NCBI RefSeq assembly: GCF_017676345.1
Contig: NZ_JAFFZM010000010.1
Coordinates: 124,001 to 188,000 of the forward strand
Source of the DNA: Streptomyces smyrnaeus
GTDB lineage: Bacteria; Actinomycetota; Actinomycetes; Streptomycetales; Streptomycetaceae
DNA: 64,000 nucleotides
Direction: 5' to 3'
Of this stretch, positions 1 to 8,017 are shown in pieces. Numbering within the stretch: position 1 is the first letter of the stretch; the number at the start of each line of letters is the position of its first letter. Under the pieces are notes generated by a model. The model had not been told where the DNA came from, did not search any database, and worked only from the letters and a program-made list of their open reading frames with translations. Position numbers and translations under genes: made by a program.

Positions 1-14
1 GCGGCGCCGAGGCG

Positions 15-1793
15 TCAGCCGAGCGGCACCGTGGCCGTCGGCGCATGCGCCGCCTCCGTGGCCAGCTCCTCGAACTCGTTGACCGAGGCGATGTCGGAGC
101 CGCTCATCGAGATGTTGGTGACCCGCTCCAGGATCGCCTCCACCACGACGGGCACCCGGTACTCCGCGGCGAGCTTCTTGGCCTCCTCGAACGCCGGCAG
201 CAGCTGATCCGGCTCGGTGACCCGCAGCGCCTTGCAGCCCAACCCCTCGACGACCTTGACGTGATCGACGCCGTAGCCGCCCAGCTCGGGTGCGTTGATG
301 TTCTCGAACTCCAGATTGACCTGGAAGTCCATCTCGAAGTTGCGCTGCGCCTGCCGGATCAGACCCAGATAGGAGTTGTTGACCAGCACATGCACATACG
401 GGATGCGGTGCTGTGCGCCGACGGCCAGCTCCTCGATCATGAACTGGAAGTCGTAATCCCCCGACAGCGCCACGACGCTCGCCTCCGGGTCCGCCTTGGC
501 GACACCCAGCGCGGCCGGCACGGTCCAGCCCAGCGGACCCGCCTGGCCGCAGTTGATCCAGTGCCGCGGCCGGTAGACGTGCAGGAACTGCGCGCCCGCG
601 ATCTGCGAGAGGCCGATGGTCGACACATACCGGGTCTCCGGACCGAAGGCCCGGTTCATCTCCTCGTACACCCGCTGCGGCTTGAGCGGCACGTTGTCGA
701 AGTGCGTACGGCGCTGCAGCTCGCCCTTGCGCAGCCGGGCGGCGTCCGCCCACTTCGACAGGTCCTTCAGCTTCCCGGCCCGTGCCCGCTCCCTGGCGAC
801 CTCCACGAAGAGGCTCAGCGCCGCGTGCGCGTCCGAGACGATGCCGTAGTCGGGCGCGAAGATCTTGCCGATCTGCGTCGGCTCGATGTCCACGTGCACG
901 AAGGTGCGGCCCTCGGTGTAGGTGGACAGCGCGCCGGTGTGCCGGTTGGCCCAGCGGTTGCCGATCCCCAGGACGAAGTCGGACTCCAGGAACGTGGCGT
1001 TGCCGTAGCGGTGCGAGGTCTGCAGACCGACCATGCCCGCGTGCAGCGGATGGTCGTCACCGATCGTCCCCCAGCCCATCAGGGTGGGCACGACGGGGAT
1101 ACCGGTCAGCTCGGCGAACTCCACCAGCAGCTCGGAGGCGTCCGCGTTGACGATGCCGCCGCCCGCCACGAGCAGCGGACGCTCGGCGGCAGCCAGCATG
1201 TCCATGGCCTTCTCGACCTGCCTGCGGCTCGCGGCCGGCTTGTGCGGCACCAGCGGCTCGTAGGTGTCCGGGTCGAACTCGATCTCCGTCATCTGGACAT
1301 CGATGGGCAGGTCGATCAGTACCGGGCCCGGCCGGCCCGAGCGCATCAGATGGAAGGCCTCCTGGAAGACGCCTGGGACCTGCGCGGCCTCCTTGACGGT
1401 GGTGGCCTTCTTGGTGACCGGCTTGGCGATGGAGGCGATGTCGACGGCCTGGAAGTCCTCCTTCTCGATCACGGCGACCGGTGCCTGTCCCGTGATGCAC
1501 AGGATCGGGGTCGAGTCGCCGATCGCCGAGTAGAGGCCGGTGATCATGTCGGTGCCCGCGGGCCCCGACGTGCCGATGCACACCCCGATGTTGCCGGGCG
1601 CCGCACGGGTGTAGCCCTCGGCCATGTGCGAGGCACCCTCGACGTGGCGGGCGAGCGTGTGCTCGACGCCGCCCGCGGCGCGCAGCGCCGCGTAGAAGGG
1701 GTTGATCGCCGCACCCGGCACGCCGAAAGCGGTGTCCACACCCTCGCGCTTGAGGATCTCAACTGCCGCGCGGGCAGCGGTCATACGAGCCAT
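15..1793 (-). CDS. gcl: Glyoxylate carboligase (tartronate-semialdehyde synthase)
   Basis: A thiamine-diphosphate enzyme of 592 residues that condenses two glyoxylates to tartronate semialdehyde with CO2 release. The N-terminal ThDP-binding half carries RHVEGASHMAEG, with Val at residue 51 where most ThDP enzymes have the catalytic Glu; that Val is the hallmark of glyoxylate carboligase. The C-terminal ThDP/Mg motif runs from GDYDFQF to the NNSYLGL segment. I chose the ATG at 1793 because AGGAGAG lies just upstream and the start puts Val exactly at position 51; the open frame continues upstream but without family similarity. It is the last gene of the hyi-glxR-gcl operon and consumes glyoxylate released from allantoin breakdown. 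Identification is secure. Confidence 0.96.
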   Translation of the reverse strand: MARMTAARAAVEILKREGVDTAFGVPGAAINPFYAALRAAGGVEHTLARHVEGASHMAEGYTRAAPGNIGVCIGTSGPAGTDMITGLYSAIGDSTPILCITGQAPVAVIEKEDFQAVDIASIAKPVTKKATTVKEAAQVPGVFQEAFHLMRSGRPGPVLIDLPIDVQMTEIEFDPDTYEPLVPHKPAASRRQVEKAMDMLAAAERPLLVAGGGIVNADASELLVEFAELTGIPVVPTLMGWGTIGDDHPLHAGMVGLQTSHRYGNATFLESDFVLGIGNRWANRHTGALSTYTEGRTFVHVDIEPTQIGKIFAPDYGIVSDAHAALSLFVEVARERARAGKLKDLSKWADAARLRKGELQRRTHFDNVPLKPQRVYEEMNRAFGPETRYVSTIGLSQIAGAQFLHVYRPRHWINCGQAGPLGWTVPAALGVAKADPEASVVALSGDYDFQFMIEELAVGAQHRIPYVHVLVNNSYLGLIRQAQRNFEMDFQVNLEFENINAPELGGYGVDHVKVVEGLGCKALRVTEPDQLLPAFEEAKKLAAEYRVPVVVEAILERVTNISMSGSDIASVNEFEELATEAAHAPTATVPLG

Positions 1794-1896
1794 CGAACTC
1801 TCCTGGTTCGGTGCGGGTGGTGTCCGGGCGGCGGCGCCTGGGCGCGACAGGACAGTGTCGACGCCACCGCCCGGAGTCTTCGGGGAGGGCGGACCC

Positions 1897-2805
1897 TCAG
1901 CCGGCGTCGGGGTTCTCGCCCGACAGCCGCTTGACGCCGCGCACCAGCGCGGAGTGGTCGAGCCCGCCGTCGCCCTGCGCACGCAGCGCCGCGACGAGCT
2001 GGGCGACCAGCGCACCGGCCGGGACGGCGGCGCCGACCGAGCGGGCCGCGTCGGTCACGATGCCCATGTCCTTGTGGTGCAGATCGATCTTGAAGCCGGG
2101 CTTGTAGTCGCCCGCCAGGATGCTGTCCTTCTTACGGGTCAGCACCGTGGAGCCGGCCAGACCGCCGTTGAGCACCTCCAGGCCGGCCTTCAGGTCGACG
2201 CCGGACTTCTGGAGGAAGACCACGGCCTCGGCCACGGCCTGGATGTTGACCGCGACGATGAGCTGGTTGGCGGCCTTCACCGTCTGGCCGGAGCCGGCCG
2301 GGCCGCACAGCACGATCGTCTTGCCGAGCGCCTCGAAGATCGGCTTGGCCGCTTCGAAGGTCTCCTGCTCGCCGCCGACCATGATGGACAGCACGGCCTC
2401 GATCGCACCGGCCTCGCCGCCCGAGACGGGGGCGTCCAGCGTCTTGATCCCCTTGGCCTCGGCGGCCCGGGCGACCTCGATGGAGGTCTGCGGGGTGATC
2501 GAGGACATGTCGATGAGGGTGCCGCCCTCGCGGAGGTTGTCCAGGACGCCGCCCTCCTGCAGGACGACCGCCTCCACCTGGGGGGAGGCCGGGACCATCG
2601 TGATGACGACGTCCGCGCCCTGTGCGGCCTGTGCGACGGAGGTCGCGCCCTTGCCGCCGTCCTTGACGAACTCCTCGACCTTCTCGGTCTCGAGGGTGTA
2701 CGCCGTGACGTCGTAGCCCGCCTTCAGCAGGTTGCGGGCCATGGGGGCGCCCATGATGCCCAGACCGATGAAGCCGATCTTCGTGTTGCCGGGCGTGTGA
2801 GCCAT
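1897..2805 (-). CDS. glxR: Tartronate semialdehyde reductase (2-hydroxy-3-oxopropionate reductase)
   Basis: A 302-residue member of the beta-hydroxyacid dehydrogenase family that reduces tartronate semialdehyde to D-glycerate with NAD(P)H. The Rossmann motif FIGLGIMGAPMARNL lies at about residues 12-26, the substrate-binding DAPVSGG at 124-130, and the catalytic lysine at about residue 177 in GSGQTVKAANQ. Its position between hyi and gcl fixes the pathway role: it takes the product of Gcl and delivers glycerate to glycolysis. Its start lies 23 nt after the hyi stop, so it is probably transcribed from the promoter upstream of hyi. Related hydroxyisobutyrate dehydrogenases share the fold, but the context favours this assignment. 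Confidence 0.95.
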   Translation of the reverse strand: MAHTPGNTKIGFIGLGIMGAPMARNLLKAGYDVTAYTLETEKVEEFVKDGGKGATSVAQAAQGADVVITMVPASPQVEAVVLQEGGVLDNLREGGTLIDMSSITPQTSIEVARAAEAKGIKTLDAPVSGGEAGAIEAVLSIMVGGEQETFEAAKPIFEALGKTIVLCGPAGSGQTVKAANQLIVAVNIQAVAEAVVFLQKSGVDLKAGLEVLNGGLAGSTVLTRKKDSILAGDYKPGFKIDLHHKDMGIVTDAARSVGAAVPAGALVAQLVAALRAQGDGGLDHSALVRGVKRLSGENPDAG

Positions 2806-2828
2806 TCTCTTGCCTTTCGCAGATCCAG

Positions 2829-3644
2829 TTACTTCAGCCAGCCGAAGGAGGCGGCGCTGCCGTTGTCGCCGGGCTTGTACTCGAGGCCGACGAGCCCGTC
2901 GTAACCGGCCTTGTCCAAGCGCTCGAAGAGGTCCTTGAAGTCCAGGGAGCCGGTCCCGGGCGCCCCCCGCCCGGGGTTGTCCGCGATCTGTACGTGCGCG
3001 GTCCTGCCGGAGTACGCCTCGATGGCCGCGGCCAGGTCCTCACCGTTCATGGACAGGTGGTAGAGGTCCATCAGGAAGCGCGCGTTGTCCAGCCCGGTGG
3101 CCGCGTTCACCGCGTCCACCACCTCGACGGCCCGAGGGGCGCTCACCAGCGGGCACTTGGGCGACTCGGGAGCGTTGAGCGCCTCGACCAGGAGCACGGC
3201 TCCCACCCGGTCGGCCGCCCGCGCCGCCAGCGCGAGGTTCTCCAGGGCGAGGGCGTCCTGCTCGGCCTCCGAGGCACCGTCGACGCGGTTGCCGTACAGG
3301 GCGTTGAGCGCCTTGCAGCCCACGGACCGGGCGAACTCGGCGGTGACCTCGATGTTGGCGCGGAACTTCTCCGACTCCTCGCCGGGAACGGACAGGGCGC
3401 CGCGGTCGGGCCCCGGCAACTGCCCGGCGTAGAAGTTCAACCCGGTGAGCTGGACCTGTGCGTCCTCCAGCGCGCTGCGCAGCGCGTCCAGTTCGGAGCG
3501 CTCGGGCACGGGGGCGTCGACCCAGGGCCACCACAGCTCGATCTTGTCGAAGCCCGCGGCGGCGGCTGCTGCCGGGCGCTCCAGCAAGGGCAGCTCGGTG
3601 AAGAGGATCGAGGCGTTGACGGTGAACCGGTCCGAGGAGACCAC
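2829..3644 (-). CDS. hyi: Hydroxypyruvate isomerase, xylose-isomerase-like TIM barrel
   Basis: A 271-residue AP-endonuclease-2/xylose-isomerase-type TIM barrel predicted to interconvert hydroxypyruvate and tartronate semialdehyde. FDKIELWWPW near the N-terminus, LLVEALN in the middle and VGLEYKPG near the C-terminus are typical barrel strands bearing metal-binding acidic residues. The start is probably the GTG at 3644: GAAGGAAGGGAGG sits about 9 nt upstream, while the longer open frame adds 23 non-homologous residues that run through the operator region. It is the first gene of the glyoxylate operon, and two inverted repeats directly upstream suggest control by the AllR-like regulator encoded at 25.7 kb. 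Confidence 0.9.
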   Translation of the reverse strand: MVSSDRFTVNASILFTELPLLERPAAAAAAGFDKIELWWPWVDAPVPERSELDALRSALEDAQVQLTGLNFYAGQLPGPDRGALSVPGEESEKFRANIEVTAEFARSVGCKALNALYGNRVDGASEAEQDALALENLALAARAADRVGAVLLVEALNAPESPKCPLVSAPRAVEVVDAVNAATGLDNARFLMDLYHLSMNGEDLAAAIEAYSGRTAHVQIADNPGRGAPGTGSLDFKDLFERLDKAGYDGLVGLEYKPGDNGSAASFGWLK

Positions 3645-3682
3645 TGTGACCGCCCTCCCTTCCTTCGGAGATCGGCTGTGAA

Positions 3683-3718
3683 TTTCGTATTGTGAAAGTT
3701 GTATTCTGCTCACTGGAA
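3683..3718. promoter_or_regulatory. Paired inverted repeats upstream of hyi-glxR-gcl (putative AllR operator)
   Basis: Two imperfect palindromes lie 6 nt apart: TTTC-N7-GAAA at 3683-3697 and TTCT-N7-GGAA at 3704-3718. They have the same 4-7-4 layout as sites upstream of aceB (22401) and allB (26744). The shared layout upstream of four glyoxylate/urate/allantoin genes is what supports an operator. Assignment to the IclR-family protein at 25750-26559 is inference. Confidence 0.6.
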
Positions 3719-3840
3719 GATTGCTCTGCGGGCCACGTTCCTGTCAAGGGCCACCCGCAAAAGCCGGCCGTCGGGCGCCGGGCACCGGCCTGGCGCGCGG
3801 CGCCTCGCGCGCGGGAGGGCACTGTGCGGGCATGCGAAAA

Positions 3841-3872
3841 CCCCGGACTCCATCTCGCTGACGGAGCCGGGG
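3841..3872 (-). terminator. Rho-independent terminator-like hairpin reading on the minus strand
   Basis: The stem CCCCGG-A-CTCC pairs with GGAG-CCGGGG around an 11-nt loop, and is followed on the minus strand by TTTTCGC. No recognised minus-strand gene lies to its right before the XRE gene at 4268. It may end an unannotated short transcript or insulate the hyi promoter. The 3645-4267 interval (623 nt) otherwise shows only low-complexity GC repeats (GCGGCGGATG-like, 3880-3920) and no credible protein gene. Confidence 0.5.
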
Positions 3873-4212
3873 CTCGGGTGCGGCGGATGCGGCAGATGCT
3901 CCGGGCGCGGCGGATGTGGCGGCAGCGGCGAGGAAGGGGCGCCGGAGGCGCGGGAGGCGCTCCTTAATGCTTCAATCCGACCCCTGCCCACGCACTCACT
4001 GCCGCGCGGCGCCGGCCCCTCGAAGGCCCCTCGCGCTCCCGCAGCTGGTGCGCGGAGCGGACGGTTGCCCTCCGTGGGCGGGGCCTTTACATTCTGCGTC
4101 TTCAACTTCCGTGCCCGGAAGGCTGGTTACCGGGTTGTCCCTGGGGGAGTATGGAGGGCTCCGGGCGGGACCACCGCCCGGTCGCCGCGTATTCTCTCGG
4201 TGCCTGTACCGG

Positions 4213-4226
4213 ACCGGTGCACCGGT
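4213..4226. promoter_or_regulatory. Perfect 14-bp palindrome before the XRE gene
   Basis: ACCGGTGCACCGGT is a perfect palindrome about 40 nt before the start at 4268. It is placed where an autoregulatory operator of the XRE protein would be expected. No direct evidence links the two. Confidence 0.4.
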
Positions 4227-4267
4227 GCCACACTGTTGTGACCCCCCAATCACCCTTGGGAGTCGGA

Positions 4268-5173
4268 ATGCCCGCCATGATGCAGCCATCTGGTGAACCG
4301 TCCCTTCGGGCTGCCCAGGAGCAGTCCAACGGGCCCACCGCGCTGCGGATCATTCTGGGCGTCAAGCTGCGCAGGCTGCGCCAGTCGCTCGACATCTCGC
4401 GGGAGGACGCGGGCCGGGCCATCCGCGGCTCGCACGCGAAGATCACGCGGCTGGAGCGCGGACAGGTCGGTGCCAAGGAGCGCGATCTGCGGGACCTGCT
4501 GACGCTCTACGGGGTCCACGATTCGCAGGAGCGCGAGGAGTTCTTCGACCTGGCCCGGCAGGCCAACTCGCCCGGCTGGTGGTGCCAGTACTCCGACGTG
4601 CTGGAGGACTGGTTCGAGCTGCACCTCGGACTGGAGGACGCGGCGTCACTGATCAGGACGTACGAGGTCCAGTTCCTGCCCGGCCTGCTCCAGACCGAGG
4701 ACTACGCGTTCGCCGTCAGCAAGCTCGGCTACCCGACCACCGAGCCGCGCAAGGTCGCCCGGATCGTGGATCTGCGGATGGCCAGGCAGAAGCTGCTGCA
4801 CAGGGCGGATCCGCCGCGGCTGTGGGCCGTCGTGGACGAGGCGGTGCTCCGGCGCCCCTTCGGCGGCGTCGAGGTGATGCGCGAGCAGATCGAACATCTG
4901 CTGAAGATGATCGAACTGCCGCATGTGACGCTCCAGGTGGCGCCGTTCGAGGTGACGGCCGCCGCGGCCGGCACGCCCGTGACCCTGCTGCGGTTCGCCG
5001 CCCCGGACCTGGGCGACAAGGTGTATCTGGAGCATCTGACCAACGCGGTCTACCTCGACAAGCCCTCGGAGGTCGACCAGTACACGCTGATCATGGACCG
5101 GCTGTGTACGGAGGCGCGGCAGCCGGCGGAGACGGCCGACTTCCTCCGGCGCATGCTCGACGAGCTCCGCTGA
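4268..5173 (+). CDS. XRE-family regulator with DUF5753 domain
   Basis: A 301-residue regulator of the helix-turn-helix plus DUF5753 (Scr1-like) family that is very common in Streptomyces. The N-terminal XRE domain spans about residues 28-85 (LGVKLRRLRQ ... AGRAIRGSHAKITRLERG). The DUF5753 sensor domain follows, with its usual YEVQFLPGLLQTEDYA segment and a C-terminal region ending in a VYLEHLT...VYLDKP stretch. ATG at 4268 is preferred, with GGGAG 5 nt upstream. Such proteins often sit next to a small DUF397 partner; here the next gene is a thiamine-binding-like protein, so the partner is absent or elsewhere. Its target is unknown. Confidence 0.9.
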   Translation: MPAMMQPSGEPSLRAAQEQSNGPTALRIILGVKLRRLRQSLDISREDAGRAIRGSHAKITRLERGQVGAKERDLRDLLTLYGVHDSQEREEFFDLARQANSPGWWCQYSDVLEDWFELHLGLEDAASLIRTYEVQFLPGLLQTEDYAFAVSKLGYPTTEPRKVARIVDLRMARQKLLHRADPPRLWAVVDEAVLRRPFGGVEVMREQIEHLLKMIELPHVTLQVAPFEVTAAAAGTPVTLLRFAAPDLGDKVYLEHLTNAVYLDKPSEVDQYTLIMDRLCTEARQPAETADFLRRMLDELR

Positions 5174-5211
5174 CCTGGGGCGCCTTGCGGCGTTCTCGGT
5201 ACTGTGGCCCC

Positions 5212-5466
5212 ATGAGGCGATTGCGAGTGGAGTTCACCACGGAGCCGTTCGATCTGGACGAGGCCCCTCAGCACGCGGTCGTGGCCCGGGAGGTCGTCCA
5301 GTCGGCGGCACTGGATGCCGTGGACGTCGGCCCGTTCGGCAACACCGCCGAGGGCTCGGCCGACCAGGTGCTGGACGCCGTCGCCGCGCTGCTGCGCAGC
5401 TCGCTGGAGGCCGGGGCGACCCGGGTCTCCCTCCAGGTGAACGTGCTCGGGGAGGGCGAGGGCTGA
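5212..5466 (+). CDS. MTH1187/YkoF-type thiamine-binding family protein (DUF77)
   Basis: An 84-residue protein resembling the MTH1187 family, small ferredoxin-like beta-alpha-beta proteins that can bind thiamine-type ligands. Supporting features are the N-terminal strand RVEFTTEPFDL, the central DVGPFGNTAEGSADQVLDAV (family pattern ...P.GT..EG...ev...i) and the C-terminal strand GATRVSLQVNVLG. Its TGA overlaps the ATG of the next gene by one base (TGATG), so the two are translationally coupled. The ligand cannot be read from sequence. Confidence 0.75.
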   Translation: MRRLRVEFTTEPFDLDEAPQHAVVAREVVQSAALDAVDVGPFGNTAEGSADQVLDAVAALLRSSLEAGATRVSLQVNVLGEGEG

Positions 5467-5849
5467 TGGGGCAGGACGCGCACGCCCCGGGCCACCCGTT
5501 CGTCGTCGCGATCAAGCCGCTGGTGGACGCGATGGGCGGGGCGATGGTGGCCCCGGACCAGGCGCAGGGGGACGATGTGGTGCTCGCCTGGGAGGGCGAG
5601 GACGTGGTGGCGGTGCGGCTGCCGCATCTGTCCGACTCCCTCGACCACATCCTGGCGGAGCTGGAGCGACGGCACGGGGTGCCGCTCGCGGAGCTCGACC
5701 GCAAGACCAAGCAGTCGGTGGTGCGGATCCTGGAGACGCGGGGGGCGTTCTCCGTGCGGCACGGGGTCGAGACGGTGGCCGGTGCCCTGGGCGTCAGTCG
5801 ATTCACGGTTTACAACTACTTGAACCGTGAGAACGGGCGCAGCGGCTGA
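5466..5849 (+). CDS. Small HTH protein, YheO/DauR-type C-terminal helix-turn-helix
   Basis: A 127-residue protein whose last 45 residues fit the HTH_22 (YheO/DauR) DNA-binding domain: KQSVVRILETRGAFSVRHGV followed by ETVAGALGVSRFTVYNYLNR. The N-terminal 70 residues are acidic and lack the PAS-like region expected in full-length YheO proteins, so this is a short version of the family. It is translationally coupled to the MTH1187-like gene and lies just upstream of the urate operon. A regulatory role in purine or thiamine metabolism is possible but unproven. Confidence 0.75.
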   Translation: MGQDAHAPGHPFVVAIKPLVDAMGGAMVAPDQAQGDDVVLAWEGEDVVAVRLPHLSDSLDHILAELERRHGVPLAELDRKTKQSVVRILETRGAFSVRHGVETVAGALGVSRFTVYNYLNRENGRSG

Positions 5850-5906
5850 CCGGTTCCGCCCCTGCTCCGCGGGTCCGTGCGGGGCTTCCGCATGGCGGGC
5901 TTCGTT

Positions 5907-5943
5907 TTCCGGGATGTCGAAAAGGCTTCAACAAACTGTTGAC
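5907..5943. promoter_or_regulatory. Paired inverted repeats upstream of uraD (putative AllR operator)
   Basis: TTCC-N7-CGAA (5907-5921, one arm mismatch) is followed 5 nt later by TTCAAC-N5-GTTGAC (5927-5943). The second matches TTCAAC-N5-GTTGAA before allB and TTCAAG-N5-GTTGAC before aceB. The site ends about 60 nt before the uraD start, suiting a repressor site over the promoter. The AllR link is inference. Confidence 0.6.
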
Positions 5944-6005
5944 GTGGTGTGGCACGGGGACTTAGCTATTCCCAGCCCGAACAGCACCACGGCCACGGAG
6001 GTCCC

Positions 6006-6524
6006 GTGACTTCGCGCTCGACGCCAGGTCTGACCTGGTTCAACTCCGCAGCGGACGCCGATGTGCGTACCGCGCTCCACGAGGTGTGCGCCGCCGGGAG
6101 CTGGGGGAGCGCCCTGCTCGCCCGGCGCCCGTACGACAGCGTCGAGGCCCTCTTCGCCGCGAGTGACGAGGCCACAGCGGCCCTGACCGACGAGGGGCTG
6201 GCCGAGGCCATGGCCGGGCACCCACCCATCGGCCGCCCGAAGCCCGGCGACCCGACCTCCGCCCGCGAACAGCGGGGCATGGCGGGCGCCGACGAGGAGC
6301 TGAAGGCCGAAATGCTCGCACTGAACCTGGCCTACCAGGACAAGTTCGGGCATGTCTTTCTCATCTGTGCCACCGGCAGAAGTGCCGCGGAGATGAGGGA
6401 CGCCGTTCGTCACCGGATCGACAACACTCCGCAACAGGAGCGGGAGATCGTGCGGCAGGAGCTGGCGAAGATCAACCGGCTCCGGCTCACCCGCCTCGCG
6501 GAGGAAGGGGCCCCTACACCATGA
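6006..6524 (+). CDS. uraD: OHCU decarboxylase (2-oxo-4-hydroxy-4-carboxy-5-ureidoimidazoline decarboxylase)
   Basis: A 172-residue all-helical enzyme that decarboxylates OHCU to (S)-allantoin, the last step from urate to allantoin. Signature elements are HPPIGRPKPGD (catalytic His loop), SAREQRGM and the YQDKFGHVFLICATGRSAAEM segment, all typical of the family. GTG at 6006 is chosen because GGAGG lies 4 nt upstream and the encoded protein then has normal family length. Its 3' end overlaps the uraH start by 4 nt (ATGA), indicating an operon uraD-uraH-uox. Confidence 0.94.
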   Translation: MTSRSTPGLTWFNSAADADVRTALHEVCAAGSWGSALLARRPYDSVEALFAASDEATAALTDEGLAEAMAGHPPIGRPKPGDPTSAREQRGMAGADEELKAEMLALNLAYQDKFGHVFLICATGRSAAEMRDAVRHRIDNTPQQEREIVRQELAKINRLRLTRLAEEGAPTP

Positions 6525-6991
6525 GCGACGCGACGAGCACATCGGTGTCCACGCACATCCTGGACACCAGCCGCGGCCGCCCGGCCGCCGGGGTCGGTGT
6601 ACGGCTGTCCGTGCGCCAGGGTGACGAGCAGGCCGCATGGGTCGCGCACGGGGCGTCGAAGACCGACGCCGACGGGCGCTGCAAGGACTTTCCGGCCCTG
6701 CCGGAAGGCACCACCCACGTTCAGCTGTGGTTCGAGACGGAGCCGTACTTCCTCGACGGGCACGGCTCCACCGAGCACGGCTCGGACCAGCACGACGTGG
6801 CAGAGCACAGTTCGAATCCGCGCAGCCAGCGCGAAGCCGCGGAACAGCAGGACGCCCCCCGCGTAAGGGACAGCGCACCAGGCAGCTTCTTTCCCGAGGT
6901 GACCATCGTCTTCGCGGTGCACCCGGGCGAGCACTACCACGTGCCGCTGCTGCTCAACCCGTTCGGCTACTCCGTGTACCGAGGGAGCTGA
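6521..6991 (+). CDS. uraH: 5-hydroxyisourate hydrolase with an unusual acidic insertion
   Basis: A transthyretin-related hydrolase that opens 5-hydroxyisourate to OHCU. The N-terminal STHILDTSRGRPA supplies the active-site His, and the C-terminal HYHVPLLLNPFGYSVYRGS is the family signature, ending in YRGS. The protein is 156 residues against about 110-120 for the family. The excess is one hydrophilic stretch of roughly 35-40 residues (about 83-122, rich in H, S, E, D, Q) between the ETEPYF strand and FFPEVTIVF. It begins within the uraD stop and uox starts 4 nt after its stop. Confidence 0.94.
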   Translation: MSDATSTSVSTHILDTSRGRPAAGVGVRLSVRQGDEQAAWVAHGASKTDADGRCKDFPALPEGTTHVQLWFETEPYFLDGHGSTEHGSDQHDVAEHSSNPRSQREAAEQQDAPRVRDSAPGSFFPEVTIVFAVHPGEHYHVPLLLNPFGYSVYRGS

Positions 6992-6995
6992 CACC

Positions 6996-7931
6996 ATGCC
7001 CACGATTCTCGGCCAGAACCAGTACGGCAAGGCGGAGAACCGCGTCGTCAAGATCACGCGGGACGGCGACACCCACCACATCAAGGACCTCAATGTCTCG
7101 GTCGCCCTCAGCGGCGACCTGGACGACGTCCACTACTCCGGCTCCAACGCCCACGTGCTGCCGACCGACACCACCAAGAACACCGTCTTCGCCTTTGCCA
7201 AGGAGCACGGCATCGAGTCGGCCGAGGCGTTCGGCGTGCTGCTCGCCCGGCACTTCGTGGAGAACACCGAGCCGATCGGCAAGGCCCGTATCCGCATCGA
7301 GGAGTACGACTGGGAGCGCATCGAGACCTCCGACGCCAACTCCAAGTTCATCGGGGCCGACGAGGTCAAGCACTCCTTCGTACGCAAGGGCCAGGAGATA
7401 CGCACCGCGCAGATCACCTTCGACGGTGAGAGCGTCGAGGTGCTGTCCGGGCTGAAGGGGCTGACGGTCCTCAACTCCACCAACTCGGAGTTCTGGGGCT
7501 ACATCAAGGACCGCTACACCACCCTGAAGGAAGACTACGACCGCATCCTGGCCACCGAGGTGGCCGCCGTGTGGCGGCACAACTGGACCGGCGCGCAGGA
7601 GGAGCGGACGCCCGCCTGGGACAAGTCCTACGCCCAGACGAAGAAGCACATGCTGCACGCCTTCGCGGAGACGTACTCGCTCTCGCTCCAGCAGACGCTG
7701 TACCAGATGGGCTCGCGCGTCATCAACAGCCGGCCGGAGATCGACGAGATCCGGTTCTCCATGCCGAACAAGCACCACTTCAAGGTGGATCTGTCGCCGT
7801 TCGACATCAAGAACGAGGCGGCCGACGGTGCCGTCTACTACGCCGCGGACAGGCCGTACGGCCTGATCGAGGCCACTGTCCTGCGCGACGGGGCCACCCC
7901 TCGCATACCCGTCGACATGACGAACCTCTAG
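6996..7931 (+). CDS. uox: Urate oxidase (uricase)
   Basis: A 311-residue cofactor-free uricase that oxidises urate to 5-hydroxyisourate. Recognisable elements are the NQYGKAENRVVKI strand with the catalytic Lys, LPTDTTKNTVFAFAKEHGIES with the catalytic Thr, and NKHHFKVDLSPF with the His of the proton relay. Length is normal for bacterial uricases. The ATG follows uraH by 4 nt. The next gene (8-oxoguanine deaminase) starts 86 nt downstream with its own ribosome-binding site and is probably co-transcribed. Confidence 0.97.
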   Translation: MPTILGQNQYGKAENRVVKITRDGDTHHIKDLNVSVALSGDLDDVHYSGSNAHVLPTDTTKNTVFAFAKEHGIESAEAFGVLLARHFVENTEPIGKARIRIEEYDWERIETSDANSKFIGADEVKHSFVRKGQEIRTAQITFDGESVEVLSGLKGLTVLNSTNSEFWGYIKDRYTTLKEDYDRILATEVAAVWRHNWTGAQEERTPAWDKSYAQTKKHMLHAFAETYSLSLQQTLYQMGSRVINSRPEIDEIRFSMPNKHHFKVDLSPFDIKNEAADGAVYYAADRPYGLIEATVLRDGATPRIPVDMTNL

Positions 7932-8017
7932 TTCCATCCCCCAGCTCCGCCCCCTGCCGGCAACGCAGGGGCCGCGCCCGGGGCGGGGCGGGGGCCGATA
8001 TCCCGAGCGAGGACCCC

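Noticed and set aside
3710..4289. Several overlapping frames of 90-180 codons in the hyi-XRE gap
   Set aside because: They are Arg/Pro/Gly-rich, lack ribosome-binding sites, and reflect GC-rich noncoding DNA.
6808..6822. tRNA-like GTTCGAATCC element inside the uraH insertion
   Set aside because: No acceptor stem, anticodon arm or D arm can be drawn around it, and it lies within a conserved reading frame.
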